The notes under the pieces were generated by a model. It saw only the letters and a list, made by a program, of their open reading frames with translations. It searched no databases and was not told the origin of the DNA. Made by a program: the position numbers and the translations under genes. From Maribacter vaceletii (lineage in GTDB: Bacteria > Bacteroidota > Bacteroidia > Flavobacteriales > Flavobacteriaceae), in NCBI RefSeq assembly GCF_003634105.1, contig NZ_RBIQ01000007.1, forward strand, positions 558,001 to 622,000: a stretch of 64,000 bases of DNA, in the 5' to 3' direction. Positions 1-7,659 of this stretch are shown here, piece after piece (position 1 is the stretch's first letter; each line of letters opens with the position of its first letter).

Positions 1-1
1 A

Positions 2-427
2 ACAACCTATAATAACCCAATCTCAACTTTAGATTTATTACCAACTTTTGTTTCTGCAGCAAGCGGAGATGTTAGTACTATTAAAGACATAGATGGTGTT
101 AATATATTACCGTATTTAGAGAAAGGTAATGAAGAAAAACCACATGAAACTTTATACTGGAAAAAAGAAAATAGAGGAGCTATACGTCATGGAGATTATA
201 AGTTAATTAGATTTCCTGACAGACCTGCTGAATTATACAATATTGAGAAAGATATATCAGAAATAAACGATTTAGCTTCCAAAAATCCTGAAAAAGTAAA
301 AGAAATGTATAAGATGTTATTTCAATGGGAACTAACATTAGAAAGACCTCTTTGGCAACTCGAAAGAAAATTTGAAGGTAAGGCCGCTACGAGAATGGAT
401 AACTTCAGAAAAGAAAAAATAAAATAA
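2..427 (+). CDS. Sulfatase, C-terminal part (5' end outside window)
   Basis: The frame is open from the first bases of the window to a TAA at 425-427, so only about 141 C-terminal residues are visible. They contain the typical end of a type I (S1) formylglycine sulfatase: a 'TLDLLPTF' segment followed by the '[11 protein letters not shown]' strand and '[16 protein letters not shown]', the usual substrate-pocket and C-terminal subdomain of arylsulfatases. The catalytic C-x-P-x-R motif and metal ligands would lie upstream and cannot be checked. It ends 11 bp before the aldehyde dehydrogenase, so the two are probably cotranscribed. This ties desulfation to the sugar-acid pathway that follows. 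The S1 subfamily and exact substrate cannot be given. Confidence 0.85.
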   Translation, partial: TTYNNPISTLDLLPTFVSAASGDVSTIKDIDGVNILPYLEKGNEEKPHETLYWKKENRGAIRHGDYKLIRFPDRPAELYNIEKDISEINDLASKNPEKVKEMYKMLFQWELTLERPLWQLERKFEGKAATRMDNFRKEKIK

Positions 428-438
428 AAACTATCAAC

Positions 439-1893
439 ATGTCACAAATTAAAGAGTACAAATTATTCATCAATGGAGAGTGGGTAAAATCTACCTCTGG
501 AGAAACTATTGATATTATTAGCCCATCTACAGAAGAAGTAGTGGCGAGAGTACAAAATGGTACAGCAGAAGAAGCAATACAAACTTTAGAAGCGGCCGAT
601 AAAGCTCAAAAAGAATGGAAAAAATTACCTGCAAGAACTCGTGCAGATTTATTGTACAAACTAGCAGACGAAATAGATGCTAACAATGAGGAATTAGCGC
701 AATTATTAGTAAAGGAGCAAGGAAAGCTTTTAAAAGTAGCTCGTTTTGAGGTAGCTGTAGGAGCATCTTTCATAAGATATGCTTGTGAAGGAGCAAGAAG
801 AATCGAGGGAGATATTATTCCTTCAGATAATCCTAATGAACAAATTTGGATACAAAAAGTACCAAGAGGAGTTGTTGTTGCAATTACAGCATGGAACTTC
901 CCTTTTGCATTGGCCGGTCGTAAATTAGGTCCCGCTTTGGTTGCTGGTAACTCTATTGTAATTAAACCTACATCTGAAACACCTTTAGCAACTCTAGAGT
1001 TAGGAAACTTGGCTAACAAAGTTGGAATACCAGCAGGAGTTATTAATATCTTAACAGGCCCTGGTAGAGCTATGGGTAATGCATTAGTAGAAAGCCCAAT
1101 TTGTAAAATGGTAACAATGACAGGTTCTACTCCTGTAGGGCAACAAATTGCTCGCAATGCTGCTCAAAATTTAACACACGTACAATTAGAATTAGGAGGT
1201 AAAGCTCCTTTTATTGTTTTTGAAGATGCAGATATTGATGCTGCTGTAGATGCAGCTTTACATTCTCGTTTTGATAACTGTGGACAAGTTTGTACTTGTA
1301 ACGAACGTATGTACATTCACGAAGGTATTTATGATACTTTCATGAAAAAATTTCTTGCTAAAGTAGCCGAAATAAAAGTTGGAGATCCAATGTTAGAAGA
1401 AACTGATATGGGACCTAAAGTAAACGGTTCGGAGTTAAAACATATGGAACATTTAGTAGAAGTTTCTGTAAAAGAAGGAGCTACAGTTGCTGCAGGTGGT
1501 AAACGCCCAGAAGGAGCTGGATTTGAAAAAGGTTTCTGGTTTGAACCTACTGTTCTAACGAATGTTACACAAGACATGACTATAGTTCATGAAGAATCTT
1601 TTGGTCCTATATTACCTGTTCTAAAATTCAAAACATTTGAAGAAGTAATTGGTTTCGCTAATGATTGTGAATATGGTTTGGCTGCAATGGTATTTACAAA
1701 TGATATGAATACCATCATGAAATGTAATGACGAATTAGAGTACGGAGAAATATATGTAAACCGTGGACATGGAGAGCAACACCAAGGTTTCCATAATGGT
1801 TATAAACTTTCTGGTTCTGGCGGAGAAGATGGTAAATATGGTTTTGAACAATATATGGAAAAGAAGACTTTCTACGTAAGACATAAAGCATAA
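439..1893 (+). CDS. NAD(P)-dependent aldehyde dehydrogenase, probable 3,6-anhydrogalactose dehydrogenase
   Basis: A complete 484-residue ALDH-superfamily enzyme with N153 in 'AWNFPF', K176 in 'VIKPTSE', the general base E251 in 'LELGGKAP' and the nucleophile C285 in 'CGQVCTC'. The C-terminal 'NRGHGEQHQGFHNGYKLSG' stretch belongs to the lactaldehyde/AldA-like branch. From memory, it strongly resembles the Vibrio 3,6-anhydro-L-galactose dehydrogenase. The next gene resembles the cycloisomerase that consumes that enzyme's product, so oxidation of anhydrogalactose to anhydrogalactonate is the favoured role. L-lactaldehyde or glycolaldehyde oxidation (AldA) is the alternative. No signal peptide is seen, so it is cytoplasmic. 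A strong hairpin terminator follows it, separating it from the cycloisomerase. Confidence 0.85.
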   Translation: MSQIKEYKLFINGEWVKSTSGETIDIISPSTEEVVARVQNGTAEEAIQTLEAADKAQKEWKKLPARTRADLLYKLADEIDANNEELAQLLVKEQGKLLKVARFEVAVGASFIRYACEGARRIEGDIIPSDNPNEQIWIQKVPRGVVVAITAWNFPFALAGRKLGPALVAGNSIVIKPTSETPLATLELGNLANKVGIPAGVINILTGPGRAMGNALVESPICKMVTMTGSTPVGQQIARNAAQNLTHVQLELGGKAPFIVFEDADIDAAVDAALHSRFDNCGQVCTCNERMYIHEGIYDTFMKKFLAKVAEIKVGDPMLEETDMGPKVNGSELKHMEHLVEVSVKEGATVAAGGKRPEGAGFEKGFWFEPTVLTNVTQDMTIVHEESFGPILPVLKFKTFEEVIGFANDCEYGLAAMVFTNDMNTIMKCNDELEYGEIYVNRGHGEQHQGFHNGYKLSGSGGEDGKYGFEQYMEKKTFYVRHKA

Positions 1894-1901
1894 TACAATG
1901 C

Positions 1902-1940
1902 AAAAGCAGCTTATAAATAATACCATAAGCTGCTTTTTTA
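1902..1940 (+). terminator. Intrinsic terminator between the dehydrogenase and the cycloisomerase
   Basis: A 12-bp perfect stem (1902-1913 with 1926-1937) with a 12-nt loop runs into a T-tract. It lies 9 bp after the dehydrogenase stop and 20 bp before the next ATG. Confidence 0.75.
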
Positions 1941-1959
1941 CATTTTATAACTAAAGAAG

Positions 1960-3054
1960 ATGAGTACAAAAATTTCAAACATTAAAACAAGATTGTTTAC
2001 CGTTCCATTACCTGAGGTAATGTCTGATGCAAAACATGGAGACCACTATCATTTTGAGCTAGTTACTGTAACTATTACCCTAGAAGATGGTAGCGAAGGA
2101 ACTGGTTATACGTATACTGGTGGCAAAGGAGGTTTTTCTATAAAAGCAATGATAGAACACGATTTTAGCGATGTTTTAATAGGCAAAGACGGCACCGATG
2201 TTGAAGGTATTTACGATTTTTTAGAATGGCACGTACACTACGTTGGGCGTGGAGGTATAGCATCTTTTGCAACTTCTGCAGTAGATATTGCACTTTGGGA
2301 TATTCGTTGTAAAAAATTAGGACAGCCATTATGGAAAGTTGCAGGAGGCAAAGACAATACTTGTAAAGCCTATTGTGGCGGAATAGATTTAATGTTCCCA
2401 ATAGAAAAGCTTTTAAATAACATGAAAGGTTATTTAGCAAGTGGTTTTAACGCTGTAAAAATAAAAATAGGAAGAGAAAACCTAGAAGAAGATTTAGAAC
2501 GTATAAAAGCTGTTAGAGAATACATTGGGCCAGATGTTACTTTTATGGTCGATGCTAATTATTCTATGACCGTTGAAAAAGCCATTAAAGCTATAGAAGG
2601 TTTTAAAAAATATGACATTACTTGGTTTGAAGAGCCAATAATACCAGACAACTATAAAGGTTTTGGAGAAATAGCTGAAAAAACAGGCTTCCCATTAGCT
2701 ATGGGAGAAAATTTACATACGATTCATGAATTTGAATATGCAATGGATCAAGCCAAATTATCATTTATACAACCAGATGCATCTAACTGCGGAGGAGTTA
2801 CAGGGTGGTTAGCTGCAGCAAAGCTAGCCGCAAAACATGACATACCGGCTTGTTCCCATGGTATGCAAGAGCTACACGTAAGTTTAGTGTCTTCACAACC
2901 AAATTCTGGCTGGCTAGAAGTTCATAGTTTTCCTATAGACCAATATACAACTAGACCTTTAGTAGTAGAAAATCATAGAGCAGTTGCCCCAGATTATCCT
3001 GGTACAGGTGTAATTTTTAATTGGGAGAAATTAAGTCCTTTTGAAGAAAAGTAA
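1960..3054 (+). CDS. Enolase-superfamily cycloisomerase, probable 3,6-anhydrogalactonate cycloisomerase
   Basis: A 364-residue enzyme of the mandelate racemase/muconate lactonizing group. Visible residues are the K-x-K base pair at K167/K169 ('VKIKIG'), metal ligands D198, E224 and E250, and H300 in 'CSHGMQELH'. The N-terminal '[12 protein letters not shown]' and '[12 protein letters not shown]' segments and the overall length match, from memory, the 3,6-anhydro-L-galactonate cycloisomerase of Vibrio sp. EJY3. That enzyme opens the anhydro ring and yields a 2-keto-3-deoxy-galactonate. The upstream aldehyde dehydrogenase would supply its substrate. Whether it prefers the L (agar/porphyran) or D (carrageenan) anhydro-acid cannot be told from sequence. 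Other family activities, such as galactarate or talarate dehydratase, are possible but less likely. Confidence 0.8.
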   Translation: MSTKISNIKTRLFTVPLPEVMSDAKHGDHYHFELVTVTITLEDGSEGTGYTYTGGKGGFSIKAMIEHDFSDVLIGKDGTDVEGIYDFLEWHVHYVGRGGIASFATSAVDIALWDIRCKKLGQPLWKVAGGKDNTCKAYCGGIDLMFPIEKLLNNMKGYLASGFNAVKIKIGRENLEEDLERIKAVREYIGPDVTFMVDANYSMTVEKAIKAIEGFKKYDITWFEEPIIPDNYKGFGEIAEKTGFPLAMGENLHTIHEFEYAMDQAKLSFIQPDASNCGGVTGWLAAAKLAAKHDIPACSHGMQELHVSLVSSQPNSGWLEVHSFPIDQYTTRPLVVENHRAVAPDYPGTGVIFNWEKLSPFEEK

Positions 3055-3058
3055 ACTA

Positions 3059-3145
3059 CCTCGGGGCAAGTCCACGAGGCATTTATTAGGAAACTAATTT
3101 TGATTTTGAGGCAAGCCTCGAAGCATTTAAATCTCGATTATCGAG
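3059..3145. repeat. Three consecutive CTCG/GAGG palindromes
   Basis: Three short inverted repeats lie in a row between the cycloisomerase and the mutarotase: 3059-3063 with 3075-3079, 3108-3112 with 3115-3119, and 3133-3137 with 3141-3145. The first two are each followed by a GCATTTA-like tail and contain the shared word GGCAAG or GGCAAGCC, so they look like diverged copies of one unit. None is followed by a T-tract. They resemble small dispersed palindromic elements rather than terminators; copy number elsewhere in the genome is unknown. Confidence 0.5.
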
Positions 3146-3172
3146 TAAAATCTATAATTAAATAACAATCTT

Positions 3173-4210
3173 ATGAGTATTAAAAAAACAGAATTTGGTG
3201 TTTTCAATTCTAATAAAATAGATTTGTTTACACTAAAAAACAATAATGGTATTGAAGTACAAATTACAAATTACGGTGCTACAATTACTTCTTTAAAAGT
3301 TCCTAATTCTAAAGGTCTTATAGAAAATATTGCTTGTGGTTTTGATACTCTAGATGGTTATTTTGACAAAACTTATGTAGAAAATTCTCCATATTTTGGT
3401 AGTACTGTTGGTCGTTATTGCTCTCAAATTAAAGATTCTAAATTTTCTCTAAACGGGAAAAATTATCAATTAAAAGCAAATTGCGGTGACAATAACCTTC
3501 ATGGTGGTGTAACTGGATTTGATAAAAAAATATGGACAGCAGAAGAAGCGCATGATAACGCTTTAAAAATGACGCTCTATAGTAAAGATTTAGAAGAGGG
3601 TTTTCCTGGAAATGTTGAAGTTTCTGTAACATTTACTTTAACTGAAGATAACACTTTAAAAATTGATTATTCTGCAACACCTGATCAAGACACACCAATA
3701 GCCTTAACCAATCATACATACTTTAATTTAGATGCGTTTTCTTCTAATATAGAGAATCATATTGCTCAAGTTCATACAAGTAAAAGACAAGTTATGGATG
3801 ACACAGGAGCAGGTACAGGTGAAATTGCAAATATATCTGGTAATACGGATGATTTAAGAAAAGGTAAAAAAATTGGAGATGTACATAATGCTATGGGAGA
3901 TGGCTTTGAGCATTTTTATATTTTCGATAATCCTAATTTTAATTTACAAGAAGTCGCTACAATAAAATCTGAAACATCTGGAAGAAAATTAACTGTTTCA
4001 AGTTCAGAACCGTGTATGCTACTTTATACAGGAAAATATACTTCGGATGAAATAAAAAGAGAAAACGGAGAGCAATATGGTAAATATAAAGGGTTTTGTT
4101 GCGAAACACACCGCTACCAAAATGGTCCGAATATAGAAAACTCCCCAGGTACTATCACTAAAGCTGGAGAGGAATTTAAAAGTACTACCGTTTTTAAATT
4201 TGAATGGTAA
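3173..4210 (+). CDS. galM: Aldose 1-epimerase (galactose mutarotase family)
   Basis: A 345-residue mutarotase, the usual family size. It carries H110 in 'NNLHGG', the general acid H181 in 'TNHTYFNL' and the general base E311 in 'CCETHRY', with the 'GDGFEHFYIF' segment before the last strands. It interconverts alpha and beta anomers of galactose- or glucose-like aldoses. No signal peptide is apparent, so it should act in the cytoplasm. It is followed 31 bp later by a sugar permease gene, so import and anomer interconversion are probably coupled. The actual sugar is not fixed by sequence; D-galactose would fit the neighbouring galactan-type enzymes. The galM symbol is by family only. Confidence 0.85.
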   Translation: MSIKKTEFGVFNSNKIDLFTLKNNNGIEVQITNYGATITSLKVPNSKGLIENIACGFDTLDGYFDKTYVENSPYFGSTVGRYCSQIKDSKFSLNGKNYQLKANCGDNNLHGGVTGFDKKIWTAEEAHDNALKMTLYSKDLEEGFPGNVEVSVTFTLTEDNTLKIDYSATPDQDTPIALTNHTYFNLDAFSSNIENHIAQVHTSKRQVMDDTGAGTGEIANISGNTDDLRKGKKIGDVHNAMGDGFEHFYIFDNPNFNLQEVATIKSETSGRKLTVSSSEPCMLLYTGKYTSDEIKRENGEQYGKYKGFCCETHRYQNGPNIENSPGTITKAGEEFKSTTVFKFEW

Positions 4211-4241
4211 CAAACCAAATAATAACTAAAACTAAATAATT

Positions 4242-5261
4242 ATGATAATAGGTGTTTTATTAGCAATACTTGCAGGGTTACTGTTAGGGCTTTATGCTTT
4301 ACCAGAAAAATTTACTAAAGATTTTGAATTTGAAAATACGTGGAGTATGTTCTTTGCGATTAATACGTTTGTAGTTCCTAATGTTGCTGCATTTTTATTA
4401 ATTGATGGTTTTTCAGATGTCTTAGCTGCAATTCCTAGCAGCGCTTTAATAACCATGATTATTTGTAGTATTCTTTGGGGTATTGGTGCTATGATGTGGG
4501 GAAAAGCTATTAATCATATAGGTTTATCCTTAGGATTTTCCATTTTTATTGGAACCATAATATTAGTAGGATCACTATTGCCTTTTATACAAGTAGGCTT
4601 ACCAAAAACTAGTGTACTACAAACTATTTTAGCAGGCTTAGCAGTTGTTCTTGTTGGGGTTATGGCTAATGGTAGAGCTGGTATATTACGACAGAAAGAC
4701 GAAGAAGATGCTAATGATACTGAAACAAACAAAAATGGATCTATGGTTACTGGAATTTTAATTGCAGTTATTGGAGGTTTATTAGCTACTGGTTTTAGTT
4801 ATGCATATGCTGCCGGAGGAGAAATAATTGATTCCGCTTCGCAAGCGCAAGGTAATGCTCCATGGAAAAGTGCTATCGCAGTTATGTATGTTATCTATAT
4901 GGCTGGCGGAGTTGCTATTGCCATATATTTTGCCCAACAATTGAGTGCTAAAAAATTATGGGGTAAATTTAAAACACCTCATTTAAGTAAAAACATAATG
5001 CTTACCACCATAATGGGGATTTTTAACTTTGCAGCATCTGTAGTATTCGCTTACGCAGGGTTTAAACTAGGAAAAGAATTAGGAGGCAGTGTAGGTTATG
5101 CTATTTTTAACACAGCTTGTGTTGTAACAGCAATTGTTAGTGGCCTAATTACAAAAGAATGGGTAAAAGCATCTTCAAAAGCTAAAAACTTTTTATACCT
5201 AGGGTTAACTTGTATGGTAATAGGTATCATAATTATTGCTTATAGTAATACGATAGGGTAA
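4242..5261 (+). CDS. RhaT-type sugar:proton symporter (drug/metabolite transporter superfamily)
   Basis: A 339-residue, very hydrophobic protein with about ten predicted membrane helices. It follows the pattern of the L-rhamnose-proton symporter family: a first helix ending in 'LGLYALPEKF', a conserved W-x-x-F segment, 'WGIGAMMWGKAINHIGLSLG' in the third/fourth helix region, and 'KEW' before the last helix. The spacing of 'WGIG..G....G.S.G' matches E. coli RhaT as remembered. It probably imports a monosaccharide released in the periplasm. Because it sits with a mutarotase and anhydrogalactose-type enzymes, the sugar may be galactose, anhydrogalactose or rhamnose; the family does not decide. 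A strong terminator follows. Confidence 0.7.
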   Translation: MIIGVLLAILAGLLLGLYALPEKFTKDFEFENTWSMFFAINTFVVPNVAAFLLIDGFSDVLAAIPSSALITMIICSILWGIGAMMWGKAINHIGLSLGFSIFIGTIILVGSLLPFIQVGLPKTSVLQTILAGLAVVLVGVMANGRAGILRQKDEEDANDTETNKNGSMVTGILIAVIGGLLATGFSYAYAAGGEIIDSASQAQGNAPWKSAIAVMYVIYMAGGVAIAIYFAQQLSAKKLWGKFKTPHLSKNIMLTTIMGIFNFAASVVFAYAGFKLGKELGGSVGYAIFNTACVVTAIVSGLITKEWVKASSKAKNFLYLGLTCMVIGIIIIAYSNTIG

Positions 5262-5341
5262 TATACTCATTAGAAAAAACATTTGTTATGTGTAATAAAT
5301 CATTCGTCGTTTATAAACCAATAACAATATTATAATTTGCA

Positions 5342-5376
5342 AGCACTTTATAAAATAATTTATAAAGTGCTTTTTT
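5342..5376 (+). terminator. Intrinsic terminator ending 8 nt before the next start codon
   Basis: A 13-bp perfect stem (5342-5354 with 5359-5371) with a 4-nt loop is followed by T residues. It should terminate the permease transcript, but it also forms almost the whole leader of the next gene, whose ATG is at 5385. Confidence 0.7.
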
Positions 5377-5384
5377 AATATAAC

Positions 5385-7601
5385 ATGCTACACAAACCAA
5401 CTATTTTTATCGTCTTAATATCTCTTCTTACATTATGCAGTAGTTGTAATGAAGATAAGATTTATACGGATTTAATTTATAAAAAACCAAAAATTGTAAA
5501 GGATCCCTCTGTACAATTTCTTTCTCCCGAAGAGAGCATGAAAAGGATGCATTTACCAGAAGGGTATCATGTAGAACTTGTAGCAAGTGAGCCCATGATA
5601 AATGAACCTGTTGCTACTGCTTGGGATGCTAACGGAAAATTATATGTTGCAGAAATGCTAACGTATATGCAAGACATAGATGGGACAAACCAACAAGAAC
5701 CATGGAGCAGAATATCGGTATTAGAAGATATAGATGGAGATGGAAAGATGGACAAAAGCACTGTATTTATTGACAGTTTAATACTCCCAAGGATTATATT
5801 ACCTCTTGATGATAGAGTAATTGTTGGAGAAACCTACAATCGTAATATATGGAGTTATAGAGATACCGATGGAGATTTAAAAGCGGATGAAAAAATTCTA
5901 TTATTAGAAAACAAAAAAAGAGATAACTCTAATCTAGAGCACCAGTCTGCCAGTATGATTTGGAGTATAGATAATTGGCTGTATTTATCAAAAAACTCTT
6001 TGCGATACAGATTTACTCATGGTAAAATAGAAATAGATACTCTTGCTGATGCTCCTAACGGACAATGGGGTTTAACCCAAGACGAAAATGGTCAATTATT
6101 TTACTCTAGCGCAGGTGGAGAAACACCTGCATTAGGCTACCAGCAACATCCTGTCTATGGAAATTTAGAAGTAGAAAATAATTGGGAAGAAGGTTTTGAA
6201 AAGGTATGGCCTGTTATTGGAACACCAGATGTACAGGGTGGATTAAAAAGATTACGTGAAGATGGAACACTTAACCATTTTACAGCAAGTTGCGGACAAT
6301 CCATATTTCTAGGAGATAAACTACCTGCTTATGGAGATTTATTTATTCCGGAACCTGTTGGAAGGCTAATACGTAGAGCAACTGTCCAAAATATAAATGG
6401 AAAAAACGTGTTAAAAAACACCTATAAAGAAACTGAATTCCTGGCTTCTACTGATTCAAATTTTAGACCAGTACACACGAATACCGGTCCAGATGGCTGC
6501 TTATATGTAGTAGATATGTACCGAGGCATAATACAAGAAGGTAATTGGGTAAGAAAAGGTAGCTTTTTAAGACCTGTTGTAGAGCAAAAAAAATTAGATA
6601 AAAATATAGGAAAAGGAAGAATTTACAGAATAGTGCATGATGAAATAGAACCTGCAAAAACTGAAAAATTATTACAAAAATCTCCTGAAGAATTAATTGC
6701 TTATTTAGGTCACCCAAATGGTTGGTATAGAATTAATGCTCAAAAATTAATTATTCTCAAAAATGATAAATCTATAATTTCTAAACTTAAAGAAATAGCA
6801 ACTGATAATGAGTCATTTTTTAATTCTAAAGATTCTAATTCATACGCATTAGAAAGATTACATGCATTATGGACTCTAGATGGGTTAGATGCTATTACCC
6901 AAGATTTAGTTATAAAAAAACTAAAAGATAAAGACTCAAGAATAAGGCGCGCAGCTTTACGAATTAGCGAAGCTTTTTTGAAAAAAGGAAATAGTGAAAT
7001 TGAAGAAGCATTATTTAGCATGAAAAATGATGCAGACAAAAATGTTGTTATTCAACTATTGTTATCTCTAAGGCTTAGTCCTTCAAAAAAGGCAAAAGAA
7101 GCTATAAAAGAGATAATGAGTATACACCAAACAAACGAAGTAATAACCATTGTTGGTACAGAAGGCATTAAAGAAGTTCCTAAAGAAATTGAATTAATTA
7201 AGAAAAAACACATTTTAGAAAATTCTAAAGTAAGAAATAATATAGTTAATGGTTATACATATTTTAAAAATACATGCGTAGCATGCCACGGCCCAAATGG
7301 AGAAGGTAAAGAAGGCTTAGCACCTTCATTAATAGGCTCGCCGAGAGTAACAGGGCATAGAGATATTACTACAAAAATCTTACTAAATGGTTTAACAGGC
7401 CCTCTAGATGGCAAAGAATATGCTGGTGTTATGGTTGGCATGAAACACCAAGATGATGAATGGATTGCTGGTGTACTAACATACATAAGAAAACATTTAA
7501 ATAATGCTACACCTGTTGGTGCTTGGCAAGTAACAAATGTTAGAAATAAAATTAAAGACAGAGAAGAGTATTGGACATTAGAAGAACTCTATAAAAAATA
7601 A
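5385..7601 (+). CDS. Lipoprotein with sorbosone-dehydrogenase-like propeller, HEAT repeats and cytochrome c domain
   Basis: A 738-residue protein with a lipoprotein signal (LCSSC, lipid Cys at 21). Residues about 50-415 form a beta-propeller of the membrane-bound dehydrogenase domain common in Planctomycetes and distantly like L-sorbosone dehydrogenase ('PEGYHVELVASEP', 'LYVAEMLTY', 'GPDGCLYVVDMYRG'). Residues about 420-600 look like HEAT/ARM helices. A class I cytochrome c domain follows with C631-x-x-C634-H635 and a likely distal Met in 'VMVGMKHQ'. It may oxidise a sugar or sugar derivative at the periplasmic side and pass electrons to the respiratory chain. Substrate and cofactor are unknown. 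Its own promoter must overlap the preceding terminator region, or it is expressed by read-through. Confidence 0.8.
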   Translation: MLHKPTIFIVLISLLTLCSSCNEDKIYTDLIYKKPKIVKDPSVQFLSPEESMKRMHLPEGYHVELVASEPMINEPVATAWDANGKLYVAEMLTYMQDIDGTNQQEPWSRISVLEDIDGDGKMDKSTVFIDSLILPRIILPLDDRVIVGETYNRNIWSYRDTDGDLKADEKILLLENKKRDNSNLEHQSASMIWSIDNWLYLSKNSLRYRFTHGKIEIDTLADAPNGQWGLTQDENGQLFYSSAGGETPALGYQQHPVYGNLEVENNWEEGFEKVWPVIGTPDVQGGLKRLREDGTLNHFTASCGQSIFLGDKLPAYGDLFIPEPVGRLIRRATVQNINGKNVLKNTYKETEFLASTDSNFRPVHTNTGPDGCLYVVDMYRGIIQEGNWVRKGSFLRPVVEQKKLDKNIGKGRIYRIVHDEIEPAKTEKLLQKSPEELIAYLGHPNGWYRINAQKLIILKNDKSIISKLKEIATDNESFFNSKDSNSYALERLHALWTLDGLDAITQDLVIKKLKDKDSRIRRAALRISEAFLKKGNSEIEEALFSMKNDADKNVVIQLLLSLRLSPSKKAKEAIKEIMSIHQTNEVITIVGTEGIKEVPKEIELIKKKHILENSKVRNNIVNGYTYFKNTCVACHGPNGEGKEGLAPSLIGSPRVTGHRDITTKILLNGLTGPLDGKEYAGVMVGMKHQDDEWIAGVLTYIRKHLNNATPVGAWQVTNVRNKIKDREEYWTLEELYKK

Positions 7602-7659
7602 AACTTAGTAGAGAACGTATTTCTTTGCTAAACATAAGTGATAAATGGTTAGTAAGTTT

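Noticed and set aside
606-1157. A 183-codon open frame on the minus strand within the aldehyde dehydrogenase gene
   Set aside because: It lies fully inside a gene with complete ALDH motifs, has no family motif or start context, and similar antisense frames occur inside many genes here.
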